The notes under the pieces are model-generated. The model worked only from the letters and a program-made list of their open reading frames with translations, did not search any database and had not been told where the DNA came from. Below, piece by piece: positions 8,985-16,964 of a stretch of 64,000 nt of DNA. A program made the translations under genes and the position numbers. The DNA lies in assembly GCA_019359355.1 (NCBI GenBank), contig JAHHHM010000001.1, forward strand, positions 248,001 to 312,000, read 5' to 3'. Source of the stretch: Microcoleus vaginatus WJT46-NPBG5. Its GTDB lineage: Bacteria; Cyanobacteriota; Cyanobacteriia; Cyanobacteriales; Oscillatoriaceae. Position 1 is the first letter of the stretch, and every line of letters starts with the position of its first letter.

Positions 8985-9590
8985 ATGCCGTTGAAATTTT
9001 CTCAGGATATCGAGTCCCTTCTCAAACGGTTATCCGAAAAATCACTCACCCTCGCAGATATTATCACAGAAACAAAGGAACGGGGATTTAGTCTAGTTAT
9101 CGGCTTACTTGCTTTACCCTTTTTGTTTCCCATGCCGCCAGGATTAACCGCTGTTTTAGGGATTGGCAGCTTGCTTTTAGCCGCACAAATGGCCCTAGGC
9201 CGGCGCACTCCTTGGCTACCCAAAAAAGTTGCTCAGTTTCAATTTCCCCACGCATTTGTCCTGCTGCTGTTAAAAAACCTCAAGAAAATCACCCGCATTT
9301 TGGAAAAAATAACCAAGCGCCGGTTGCCGCGAATCGCAGACAATCCCCGCGTTTGGCAAATTAATGGAATTTGCATTGCTTGGCTGACGCTGTTACTTAT
9401 GTTGCCCATTCCTTTTACCAACCCAATCCCCACGATTGGAATTTTGCTGTTTGTTGTTGCAACTTTAGAATCGGATGGTTTGTTAATTTGTATTAGCTAT
9501 ATCTTGACTCTTTTAATTACCTTGTTGTTTGCCTTCATTATTTATACCCTCTGGCATACGCCTGGTCTATTACAAAATCTATTTCAGTAA
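8985..9590 (+). CDS. ExoD-family exopolysaccharide synthesis protein
   Basis: A 201-residue protein of the ExoD family: a short cytoplasmic N-terminus (SLLKRLSEKSLTLADIITET), then LLALPFLFPMPPGLTAVLGI with its proline-rich helix turn, a GRRTPWLPKKV loop, and further hydrophobic helices to the C-terminus. ExoD was named for an effect on exopolysaccharide in rhizobia; its biochemical role is unclear. The start ATG gives normal family length. It stands alone, 133 bp after the GT-B-like gene on the same strand. Confidence 0.85.
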   Translation: MPLKFSQDIESLLKRLSEKSLTLADIITETKERGFSLVIGLLALPFLFPMPPGLTAVLGIGSLLLAAQMALGRRTPWLPKKVAQFQFPHAFVLLLLKNLKKITRILEKITKRRLPRIADNPRVWQINGICIAWLTLLLMLPIPFTNPIPTIGILLFVVATLESDGLLICISYILTLLITLLFAFIIYTLWHTPGLLQNLFQ

Positions 9591-9667
9591 CACCCTTGAC
9601 ACTAAATGATGTTCCTGCTAACTTATATGCAATGACATCTCAAATAAGCATCCAGCTTAAAACGTGG

Positions 9668-9824
9668 GCTGCTGTCTCAGATGCAGTATATTGGGGAACT
9701 ATAGTATAGTAGTTCCTTTTAGCACTAATTAAAGAGTGAGTAGCTTAAGACCTCATTTTTTAATCAGTGCTAGGAGGAATCATTATACCTTAGTTTTTCA
9801 ATATACTGCACCTGAGACATCAGC
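9668..9824. mobile_element. 157-bp palindromic MITE-like element
   Basis: The left end (9668-9693) and the reverse complement of the right end (9799-9824) agree at 24 of 26 positions; the core is TCTCAG-A/G-TGCAGTATATTG. The two arms stay complementary toward the centre. AGCACTAATTAAA (9721-9733) pairs with TTTAATCAGTGCT (9759-9771), 12 of 13, and the centre is CTTAAG. The whole element can therefore fold into one long hairpin. It has no coding capacity. The structure fits a fold-back or MITE-type element mobilised by a transposase elsewhere, which I infer rather than see. No target-site duplication is obvious. Confidence 0.7.
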
Positions 9825-9865
9825 TCACACTAGGCATCACGTCAAAAGTGTTCGCTTAGTGTGAG
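9824..9865. repeat. hairpin abutting the palindromic element
   Basis: CTCACACTA (9824-9832) and TAGTGTGAG (9857-9865) form perfect 9-bp arms. The left arm continues the terminal repeat of the palindromic element, so its outer end sequence occurs twice in inverted orientation. This could be a second, nested element end. Confidence 0.5.
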
Positions 9866-10013
9866 TTGTTCTCATTTTATGGACTTCCATTTAGAAAATT
9901 ATCCCTATATCCTGGGTGATGCAGCAGTAGAATTCTTCGCTACTTCTGAATTGCATTTAGTGGGAAATATTTCTCTATTGCAAGTTTTTTGAGCAACACT
10001 CCGTGAGCGCTAG

Positions 10014-10307
10014 ATGCGTAATTTACCGAAGCTGTCAGGTAAACACAATTCACGAGAAAGTGCCAAAATGTCTTCAAAACAAAGGAAAAGCAAAAAGCGG
10101 CAACTCATTAAAAAATTTGGTTCCTGCTGTTGGTGGTGTCGTAAGAGTCTCCGAGAAGCTGAGTTAACACTTGATCACCTACTCCCTAAAAGTGAGGGTG
10201 GATCTAACTCTCTTGAAAATCTGCGGCTTGCTTGTTTTCGATGCAACAACTCACGGGGAAAAAGTCTTTACCCTCCAACCACTTGTAAAACGGGTAACTG
10301 CTGTTAA
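10014..10307 (+). CDS. small HNH endonuclease
   Basis: A 97-residue HNH nuclease. The first CxxC is WWCRKSL (with CC just before it), followed by LTLDHLLPKSEGGSNSLENL (the His of the first strand and the central Asn) and then LACFRCNNSRG with the second Cys pair. The N-terminus is very basic, as expected for DNA binding. The start is uncertain: the ATG at 10014 gives the length stated, and the ATG at 10068 would remove 18 poorly conserved residues. Single-domain HNH proteins of this size occur in mobile DNA and as stand-alone genes; the adjacent palindromic element makes a mobile origin conceivable but unproven. Confidence 0.8.
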   Translation: MRNLPKLSGKHNSRESAKMSSKQRKSKKRQLIKKFGSCCWWCRKSLREAELTLDHLLPKSEGGSNSLENLRLACFRCNNSRGKSLYPPTTCKTGNCC

Positions 10308-10339
10308 CCGGCACCCATAATTTGTAAAAATATTTCTGA

Positions 10340-10367
10340 GGCGGGTAGGTATCCTACCTGCCCTTTT
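10340..10367 (+). terminator. rho-independent-type terminator after HNH gene
   Basis: GGCGGGTAGG (10340-10349) and CCTACCTGCC (10353-10362) form a 10-bp stem with one G-T pair and a 3-base loop, followed by CTTTT. It lies 32 bases past the HNH stop and just upstream of the RNase III gene. Confidence 0.7.
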
Positions 10368-10404
10368 CGTGCGTTGAATGAACTCACTAAGAAAAGAGAT
10401 AAAA

Positions 10405-11088
10405 ATGCTAAAACTTCCACAATTTAAAGATGAATCTCTTTTGCGCCTTGCACTCACTCATCGTTCTTATGTTAACGAACATCCCAATGAAAGTGAAAAC
10501 AACGAACGTTTAGAATTCCTAGGGGATGCTGTGCTGGGTTATTTGGTCGGCGAACTACTTTATAAGCGTTATGATGATATGACCGAAGCGCAACTAACCC
10601 GTTTGCGATCTGCTTTGGTAGACGAAAAGCAATTAGCAAAATTTGCAACTCAGCTAGGTATCGGTGACTTAATGCGACTCGGTAAAGGTGCTGATAAAGA
10701 TGGAGGCCGGCAAAACCCCTCTTTGCTCAGTGATACCTTTGAAGCGATTATCGGTGCGTATTTTCTTGATTCTACAATTACTCCGGTTCGTGCTTTTGTA
10801 AATAAGCTATTTATTCCGGTAGCAGACAGCATTGTTTTTCCTCCGTGTGATGCTGATCCTAAAAATCTCGTAGACTCGAAAAATCGTTTTCAACAATGGG
10901 CCTTAGCAAAATTTGGGCAAAATCCTGAATATGCAATTATTGATGAAGATGGGCCGGCACACGCGAAAGAATTCACGGCAGAAGTGTATGTTCAAGGCAA
11001 AATGTATGGAGTGGGCAAGGGCCGGCGCAAACAAGATGCTGAAAAACGAGCTGCTGAAGTTGCATTAAGAAAGGTTGGTTTGGTGTAA
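10405..11088 (+). CDS. rnc: ribonuclease III
   Basis: Cleaves double-stranded RNA in rRNA precursor maturation and RNA decay. The catalytic signature NERLEFLGDAVL lies at residues 33-44 of the trimmed protein, the second acidic cluster in DTFEAIIGAYFLD, and the C-terminal double-stranded-RNA-binding domain ends with KGRRKQDAEKRAAEVAL. The frame is open from the ATG at 10378, but that start follows the terminator closely and has no ribosome-binding site. The ATG at 10405 has AAGAGA upstream and starts at the conserved LPQF block, so I chose it. The alternative adds 9 residues. Confidence 0.93.
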   Translation: MLKLPQFKDESLLRLALTHRSYVNEHPNESENNERLEFLGDAVLGYLVGELLYKRYDDMTEAQLTRLRSALVDEKQLAKFATQLGIGDLMRLGKGADKDGGRQNPSLLSDTFEAIIGAYFLDSTITPVRAFVNKLFIPVADSIVFPPCDADPKNLVDSKNRFQQWALAKFGQNPEYAIIDEDGPAHAKEFTAEVYVQGKMYGVGKGRRKQDAEKRAAEVALRKVGLV

Positions 11089-11183
11089 TTGAATGCCGAC
11101 TGCTTGTTATTGGAGGAAAATAGTAGATTTGTGCTTAAGAAATTTGGGTTTTGCTGCAAGATTTAAAGGTTTGAATTTTTCAA

Positions 11184-11212
11184 CCGCAGATGCACGCAGA
11201 TTCACGCAGATG
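11184..11212. repeat. short tandem CGCAGAT repeat
   Basis: CGCAGAT occurs at 11185, 11195 and 11205 with a 10-base period, and a degenerate copy (GCGCAGATAA) follows near 11245. It lies in the 375-bp gap between rnc and the first TPR gene, where I see no other feature. Similar CACGCAGAT tandem repeats are scattered in cyanobacterial genomes (recollection). Confidence 0.6.
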
Positions 11213-11463
11213 TAGTCTTAGTCTGTTGTGACGTATACGGAGATGAGCGCAGATAAAGTTAAGTGTTTTTGATTGTGACATTGGAGGATTTTTGTAAAGC
11301 ATAGAATGCTTTTGTAATCAAGCCTACAATAACCTTTGAATTCGAGAAATGTCATCAAACCTTTAATCTTTAGAAATACTGAAGATTTAAAAACGAATGA
11401 AATTTTTTAGGGCTTTCGGGGCGATGATCTACAGTGGGTGTTTAGACAGGAGGTATCACTAAG

Positions 11464-12936
11464 GTGAGCGTAATCCACAATGAAAAATTACAACTTGAAC
11501 CAGATAGCAATAGGGATTTATACCGGGAAGGTAATGCTTTCTTGGATAGAGGTCGGTATGAAGAAGCGATTGCTATTTATGACAAAGCTTTAGAACAGGA
11601 ACCGACAGACTATTGGGTGTGGTATAACCGGGGCATCGCTTTGGATGAATTAAACCGGCATGAAGAAGCAGCCGCCAGCTTTGGCAAAGCCTTGGAATTG
11701 CGCCCGGATGACTACTGGGCAACCTACCAACGCGGCGAAGCTTACCGGCACGCCGGCTGCTACGAAGACGCCTTCGCCAGCTACAATCGAGCGGTGGAAC
11801 TGCGGCCCAAAGACTACTGGGCGTGGTATAAGCGGGGGTGTGTGGCGCTGTATGACTTGCAGCGGCTAGAAGATGCTCTCACCAGTTTTGAGAAAGCCAT
11901 TGAAAGTCGTTGGTGGGACTACTGGGCATACTACCGGCGCAGTGAAACGCTGCATCAGTTGGGACGCTATGAAGAGGCTTTGGTAAGCTACAGCGAAGTG
12001 CTGGAAATGAGACCCAATGAGGCTGCCGGCTGGTACAATCGCGCTCAATTACTTGACGATTTAGGCCGGCATGAAGACGCCCTCGTTAGCTATGACTGCG
12101 CCCTCGATATTAACCCCGAAATCACCGAAGCTTGGTATCTGCGAGGCTTAGCGCTGGGAAATTTAGGAAGTTACGAAAAAGCCATTGCCAGCTTCGAGAA
12201 AGTGCTGGAACTGCAACCCAACCACCCAGAAGCTTTGCTTAACCGCGCCATCACCCTTGATGAGTTAGAACGCCCGGAAGAGTCCCTTGCCGGCTTCGAT
12301 CAACTGCTCACAATTCAACCCGACAACCCAGAAGCTTGGTTTAACCGGGGCATTGCCTTGGGCCACTTAGGCCGGCATGAAGAGGCCATTGCCAGTTATG
12401 AACACGCTTTAAAATGGCAACCAAACTATCCAGAAGCTTGGAATAACCGAGGCATGGCATTCGATGAGTTAGGCCGTTACGAAGAAGCCATAGCCAGTTA
12501 TGATCAAGCCTTAGCACGCCGGCCTGATTACGCCAGAGCACTGAATAACCGAGGTATTGCCCTGGCTAAATTAGGCTGCCCCGACGATGCGATTGCCAAT
12601 TACGATCAGGCTTTAAAATGCTCCCCAGACTATCCTGAAGCCTGGACTTGGAACAACCGCGCCCAGGCATTACGGCAGCTAGGTCGCATTGAAGACGCCC
12701 TTGCCAGTTACGATCAATCAATGGCGATTGAACCCGAAGAACCGGATACTTGGTACGGTCAAGCTTGCTGCTACGCCTTGCAGGGAAATGTGCAACAGGC
12801 AATTGAGAAATTAGAACAAGCAGTTCTGATCGATCCCGATCAATACCGGCATCTGGCCGGCAATACTTCAGATTTTGACAGCATTCGATCGTCAGAACAA
12901 TTTCAGGCTTTAATTGAAGGACGCAGTAAGCATTGA
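11464..12936 (+). CDS. tetratricopeptide-repeat protein (13 TPR units)
   Basis: A 490-residue protein made almost entirely of 34-residue TPRs, so a protein-interaction scaffold without a catalytic domain. The first four boundaries carry a D-Y-W-x-x-Y signature (DDYWATYQRG, KDYWAWYKRG) and the later ones P-E-A-W-x-N-R-G. One unit contains an insertion (WTWNNRAQ). The last unit is a distinct cap, WYGQACCYALQGNVQQAIEK, then DPDQYRHLA and a tail ending FQALIEG, shared with the three other TPR genes in this window. No signal peptide or membrane helix. The GTG start is decided by AGGAGG at 11448-11453. The partner is unknown. Confidence 0.9.
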   Translation: MSVIHNEKLQLEPDSNRDLYREGNAFLDRGRYEEAIAIYDKALEQEPTDYWVWYNRGIALDELNRHEEAAASFGKALELRPDDYWATYQRGEAYRHAGCYEDAFASYNRAVELRPKDYWAWYKRGCVALYDLQRLEDALTSFEKAIESRWWDYWAYYRRSETLHQLGRYEEALVSYSEVLEMRPNEAAGWYNRAQLLDDLGRHEDALVSYDCALDINPEITEAWYLRGLALGNLGSYEKAIASFEKVLELQPNHPEALLNRAITLDELERPEESLAGFDQLLTIQPDNPEAWFNRGIALGHLGRHEEAIASYEHALKWQPNYPEAWNNRGMAFDELGRYEEAIASYDQALARRPDYARALNNRGIALAKLGCPDDAIANYDQALKCSPDYPEAWTWNNRAQALRQLGRIEDALASYDQSMAIEPEEPDTWYGQACCYALQGNVQQAIEKLEQAVLIDPDQYRHLAGNTSDFDSIRSSEQFQALIEGRSKH

Positions 12937-12963
12937 GAGGAGAAATTCTGAAGGGGTGAGTGC

Positions 12964-13000
12964 GTGAATTTTAAAATAGATTTTTTCATTCAAAATTCAC
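12964..13000. terminator. inverted repeat after first TPR gene
   Basis: GTGAATTTT (12964-12972) and AAAATTCAC (12992-13000) are perfect 9-bp arms with a 19-base spacer that contains TTTTTT. It is a possible terminator or a repeat-derived hairpin between the first and second TPR genes. Confidence 0.4.
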
Positions 13001-13109
13001 CCATTCAAAATTATTTTCCCTTCACTTTGAATTGTGCTTAAGGGTAACAATTTAAAAGTTCAGTTCCCCTTATACTCAATTCAAAATTGCACGACTGCTG
13101 GGGGTTTAG

Positions 13110-14039
13110 ATGAGCCACAATGAAGAATTTCAAGCCAGGGAAATACAGGGTAGCGTCTTAGAAGACCCCACCCCCACGGCAGCAATGAAGGTTGATGAAA
13201 AGCAGGCACCGGCAGCCGGCACAAATGAGTATCTGGATTACTACAAACGCGGTAGCGTCCTCCATAACGCAGGCCGGCTTGAAGACGCTTTGGCTAGCTA
13301 CGACCAAGCCTTAGAATTACGACCGGATGATTACTGGGCTTGGTATCAGCGTGGCAACGTCCTTGATGACTTAGGCCGGCATGAAGATGCTGTCGTCAGC
13401 TACAACAAAGCCCTGGAAGTGCGCCCGGATGACTACTGGGCTTGGTATCATCGCGGCATCGCCTTGCAAGACTTAAAATGTTACGAACAATCTCTCGCTA
13501 GCTACGAAAAAGCCTTAGAATTACGACCAAATGACTACTGGGCTTGGTATCAGCGCGGCATCGCCCTAGATGATTTAGGCCGGCTAGAAGATGCCCTTAC
13601 CTCCTTCGAGAAAGCCCTAGACATCAAACCCCATGACTACTGGGCACAGTACCGGCGGGGGGAAGCGCTGCGTCATGCCGGCCATTATGAAGCTGCAATT
13701 ACCAGCTACAATCAAGCTTTAGAAATCAAGCAGGATGATTACTGGGCATGGCATCGGCGAGGTCTAGCCCAGGAACGCTTGGGTCGGATTGAAGACGCCC
13801 TTAGCAGTTTTGACAAAGCCTTGGAAACGAAACCGAATGACCCGGAAGCGTGTTATGACAAGGCTTGCTGTTATGCCGGTTTGGGCAATGTTGAGCAGGC
13901 GATCAAAAACTTGCGATACGCGATCAATCAAAATCCTGACCTATACAGCAAACTCGCTAAAAAAGACTCAAAATTTAACGCCATTCGCACAGATAATCGG
14001 TTTTTGACTTTGATTGAAGGCAACGAGGGTAATGATTGA
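13110..14039 (+). CDS. tetratricopeptide-repeat protein (7 TPR units)
   Basis: Second of three tandem TPR genes, 309 residues. A polar N-terminus of about 45 residues precedes seven repeats. Five boundaries read DYWAW or DYWAQ followed by Y or H and then RRG/QRG/HRG. At DNA level the units are near-identical (gatgactactgggcttgg recurs), which points to expansion or homogenisation by recombination. The cap CYDKACCYAGLGNVEQAIKN and the tail FNAIRTDNRFLTLIEG match the ends of the neighbouring TPR proteins. The sequence is soluble and has no enzymatic motif. A GGGGG tract lies just before the ATG. Confidence 0.9.
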   Translation: MSHNEEFQAREIQGSVLEDPTPTAAMKVDEKQAPAAGTNEYLDYYKRGSVLHNAGRLEDALASYDQALELRPDDYWAWYQRGNVLDDLGRHEDAVVSYNKALEVRPDDYWAWYHRGIALQDLKCYEQSLASYEKALELRPNDYWAWYQRGIALDDLGRLEDALTSFEKALDIKPHDYWAQYRRGEALRHAGHYEAAITSYNQALEIKQDDYWAWHRRGLAQERLGRIEDALSSFDKALETKPNDPEACYDKACCYAGLGNVEQAIKNLRYAINQNPDLYSKLAKKDSKFNAIRTDNRFLTLIEGNEGND

Positions 14040-14041
14040 TA

Positions 14042-14232
14042 GGGGCATGGGGCATTGGGCATAGGGCATGGGTCAAGGCTTCGCCAACATAAAGGTAGGG
14101 TCAAGGCTGCGCCAACCTAAAGGTAGGGGCATGGGAAGTAGGAGAGTGAAAATGTAGAAAATTTTTAATCCCCAATACCCCATGCCCAATGCCCAATCCC
14201 CAATGCCCCATGCCCAATCCCCCATACCCCTA
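14042..14232. repeat. heptameric GGGGCAT / CCCCATG repeat element
   Basis: The left arm (14042-14072) is made of GGGGCAT, GGGGCAT, TGGGCAT-type units. The right arm (14171-14232) is made of CCCCAAT, CCCCATG and CCCAATG-type units. The arms are mutually complementary, so the element can fold back. Between them lies a 28-bp direct duplication (14073-14100 and 14101-14128, 26 of 28 identical) beginning TCAAGGCT and ending GGTAGGG. Short tandemly repeated heptamers of this kind are established in filamentous cyanobacteria. A related element occurs at 32601-32763. Confidence 0.8.
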
Positions 14233-14241
14233 GCGGCCCCC

Positions 14242-14262
14242 AATTCTCATATACTGAGAATT
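14242..14262. promoter_or_regulatory. palindrome upstream of third TPR gene
   Basis: AATTCTCA (14242-14249), TATAC, TGAGAATT (14255-14262): perfect 8-bp arms with a 5-base centre, 28 bases before the ATG at 14291. The size and position suit a dimeric repressor operator; alternatively it is a small hairpin. No known regulator motif is recognised. Confidence 0.4.
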
Positions 14263-14290
14263 AAAAGCTATTCCGTGTACCGCTGTCTTT

Positions 14291-15289
14291 ATGAGTCCCT
14301 ATCAAGCCTTTCACGCGCTACGCATCCCTAGCGGTCATAATGACGTAATGGCGAGTTATAACAAAAATTTGGAATGCCGGCCCGATGGCTACTGGGCTTT
14401 GTATCAGCGCGGGAATGCCCTGCGGCAGGCGGGTCTTTATGAGGACGCCCTTGATAGCTACGAAGAAGCCTTAGCCTGTCGGTCAGATGACTACCGCGCG
14501 TGGCATCAACGTGGAAACGCACTGGCAGAATTAGACCGATATGACGAGAGTATTGCTAGCTATGACAAAGCCTTGACCCTCAAACCGGCACACTACTGGA
14601 GTTGGTATCAGCGGGGTCACGCATTGCGTAATGCCGGCCGGTATTATGACGCCGTCGCCAGCTTCAATAAAGCGTTGGAAATTCGACCTGATGACTACTG
14701 GGCTTTGTATCATCGGGCAAGCATTTTTCTGTATAACCTGAACCGATCTGAGGAAGCGCTTGCCGGCTACGATCAAGCTTTGAAACTGCGGCCAAAAGAC
14801 TACTGGAGTTGGTACAGGCGGGGTATCGCGCTGTTTGGCCTAAGTCATTATCAAGATGCCATTGCCAGCTATGATACAGCCTTGGAACTCAGGCCGCGCG
14901 ACTATTGGGCCACTTACCGGCAGGGCGACGCCTTACTGTGGTTAGGCAGATATGAAGATGCCATTGCCGGTTATGATCGCGCCATCGAAATTCAACCCGA
15001 CTACCCAGAAGCCTGGGTTTATCGAGGTCTAGCGTTGCAGCTTTCAGGCAGAACTCGCGATGCCATTGCCAGCTACGATCAAGCGCTGGAACTCGATTCT
15101 TATGTCTGCGATGCCTGGTATGGCAAGGCTTGCTGTTATGCCTTGCAAGGTGATGTGCGGCAAACAATCGAACACCTGCAAAAAGCGTTTGAACTGAGTC
15201 CTGAAGAGTACCGGCAGCAAGCCACCGCTGAGCCGGCTTTTGATGAAATTCGTGCGTCTGAGCAGTTTCAGGCATTGCTGCAAGATTAA
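14291..15289 (+). CDS. tetratricopeptide-repeat protein (8-9 TPR units)
   Basis: Third tandem TPR gene, 332 residues. Boundaries read DGYWALYQRG, AHYWSWYQRG, KDYWSWYRRG and RDYWATYRQG; the final unit is WYGKACCYALQGDVRQTIEH with the tail FDEIRASEQFQALLQD, the same cap as its neighbours. The N-terminus is odd: after only about 18 residues the sequence enters a TPR at its second helix (VMASYNKNLECRPD), so the first repeat is half missing. The 5' end may have been lost next to the heptamer repeat element just upstream. The ATG at 14291 has no strong ribosome-binding site, and the real start is not certain. Confidence 0.85.
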   Translation: MSPYQAFHALRIPSGHNDVMASYNKNLECRPDGYWALYQRGNALRQAGLYEDALDSYEEALACRSDDYRAWHQRGNALAELDRYDESIASYDKALTLKPAHYWSWYQRGHALRNAGRYYDAVASFNKALEIRPDDYWALYHRASIFLYNLNRSEEALAGYDQALKLRPKDYWSWYRRGIALFGLSHYQDAIASYDTALELRPRDYWATYRQGDALLWLGRYEDAIAGYDRAIEIQPDYPEAWVYRGLALQLSGRTRDAIASYDQALELDSYVCDAWYGKACCYALQGDVRQTIEHLQKAFELSPEEYRQQATAEPAFDEIRASEQFQALLQD

Positions 15290-15820
15290 TCCTCTCGATA
15301 AGTCTGTTGGGTAGAGCAAGGCGAAACTTAACGCTGACAAGCATTTGAGACGTTAATCAAAGTAAAACAGAGCCTTCTGATCACTCTCCCACTCAGGACT
15401 GAGCACTCCGCATAGGCTGTTCGCCGGCAAAGTATTAAATAAACTTTTTGTTTATGGCGATTTTATAAGTTAATCGACTCGATGTTTTTCAATAAAAAGT
15501 CTCAATTAGATTTTTTACTGCTTGTAAAATGTTGATTAAAAAAACAACACACTGAGCCATTTTGCGCTATAATAAAGAAGGTTGTAAAACCTTACAAAAT
15601 GCGAAAATTTGAAGCCTATATAAATCAGTAAATTCACTCGATTGAGTGAGGGGTATTTCACCTTAAAATATAGAGAGTTCCGAGCGAAGACTCAAACAAA
15701 GCTCGCTCTCCACAAACTGGAAAGCTAAGTTGTTTCACCGACTTATTTAAACAGATATTCGGTTGATTGAATTCGAGTGAATATCACAGCAGAAATGCAG
15801 AGTCAACGCAGGCATGAGTT
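15290..15820. other. 531-bp intergenic region with promoter-like element
   Basis: AT-rich gap. A TATAAT at 15568-15573 is a good -10 candidate for a plus-strand transcript, without a clear -35. Immediately downstream TTGTAA (15582) and TTACAA (15592) form a small inverted repeat that could be an operator. No RNA gene or coding frame is supported. Confidence 0.4.
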
Positions 15821-16417
15821 ATGAATAATAAGCGCTTAATAGATATCATCGAACCCCGCACCCTTAATATCACCCTGTCTGATATCGCTCAGGGGGTGAG
15901 AAGACCAATTGAGCAACTTTATTTTCCCCGGCCCAAACCGGAAGACGAGACCCCAGAAGATGCCTGGAAATGGGCGGCGCTGTTCCTAATTGTCGTATCA
16001 GGTGAAGGAGGCCGGTTTGGCAGCTATCGTTCCTTACCGTGCTGGTTGGAAGCGGTAAAAAAATTGCTCTCAAACTGTGATAATTGGCGAGTTTTAGAAG
16101 AACTGATTTTGCTCGTAGAAAGTGACTTGGAAATCTACCGCTATTCAGAAATCCAGCGAGAGCGGTTGCGGGATTACTTAGATGAGCAAAAGTACAGGGT
16201 CAAAGACTTAAAAGAGCAAAATGCGGGATTAGACAGTGCTTGGGAGTGGGCAAAAGGTTGGATGCCGGTGCTTAAATCTTGTCAGAATGAAGAATCACTC
16301 AATATTGCCTTGCAACTCTACAAATCCCAAAAATCTCAATTTGAACAGTATCCAGAAGTGCTGGAATGGGTATTAGAAGTCGGGCGAGAACAGCGGGCGT
16401 CTTTGCGGAGTTTGTAA
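15821..16417 (+). CDS. hypothetical protein
   Basis: A 198-residue soluble protein that I do not recognise. It is mostly helical and charged, rich in tryptophan (EDAWKWAALF, CWLEAVKKLL, WEWAKGWMPVL, LEWVLEVG) and acidic residues, with no signal peptide, membrane helix or obvious catalytic motif. Codon use looks like that of its neighbours. The ATG at 15821 is the first in frame; only a weak GG lies upstream. It ends 85 bases before a strong terminator, so it is a plausible single-gene transcript starting at the TATAAT box near 15570. Confidence 0.6.
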   Translation: MNNKRLIDIIEPRTLNITLSDIAQGVRRPIEQLYFPRPKPEDETPEDAWKWAALFLIVVSGEGGRFGSYRSLPCWLEAVKKLLSNCDNWRVLEELILLVESDLEIYRYSEIQRERLRDYLDEQKYRVKDLKEQNAGLDSAWEWAKGWMPVLKSCQNEESLNIALQLYKSQKSQFEQYPEVLEWVLEVGREQRASLRSL

Positions 16418-16501
16418 GCGTGCCGGTGGGGTTTCAGTCGCAAATTCTGAGACGAGAAAATCTAGAGGATTGGCAAGCCGGTTATAAAATTAGTAAGATT
16501 A

Positions 16502-16530
16502 AAAGTCCGCATCAACGGACTTTGTTTTTA
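16502..16530 (+). terminator. rho-independent-type terminator
   Basis: AAAGTCCG (16502-16509), loop CATCAA, CGGACTTT (16516-16523), then GTTTTTA. A perfect 8-bp stem with a T tract, 85 bases after the hypothetical gene's stop. It is the clearest terminator in the window. Confidence 0.85.
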
Positions 16531-16916
16531 TAACCGTGCTTTTCATTCAATAATTTTCATTTATGTAAAATTCCCTATTCGCTAAAATAGTGCCGGCTCA
16601 CTAATTCATTTGATGCCGGCAGTTTGATTGCTCAATCACTGTCACCCCTTTTTTGCTGCTGGTTAATCCAAGATCAAGTTCCAACAAAGCTTGCAGCTTC
16701 GCATCTGTTCAAGAAGATGTTTATTTATCAAAACAAATTGATTTTTAGTTAAAAATTCTTTTAATAAAAAATATTGCAAATTTTTAAATTTAGGAAAAAC
16801 TCGTGCTTAAATGGGTAATAGTCAAGCAACCTGAGTAATAATTTGTAGCAAAGATAACATTATCAATCAGGGACGAGTCTCATTTGTTACCTTTGGAAAC
16901 CTACTAATCTTTTTTA
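16531..16916. other. 386-bp AT-rich intergenic region
   Basis: Lies between the terminator and the ADC-like gene. Long A/T runs around 16740-16800 could hold promoter elements. I see no coding frame, RNA gene or repeat. Confidence 0.4.
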
Positions 16917-16964
16917 TTGAAATGTGCTCCGAATCAAAATCAACCTACACTTCTCATAAAAACA

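Noticed and set aside
11464-15289. Regular repeats that look like an array
   Set aside because: The period is 102 bp and in frame, so they are TPR codons, not CRISPR; no CRISPR repeat-spacer pattern or cas gene is in the window.
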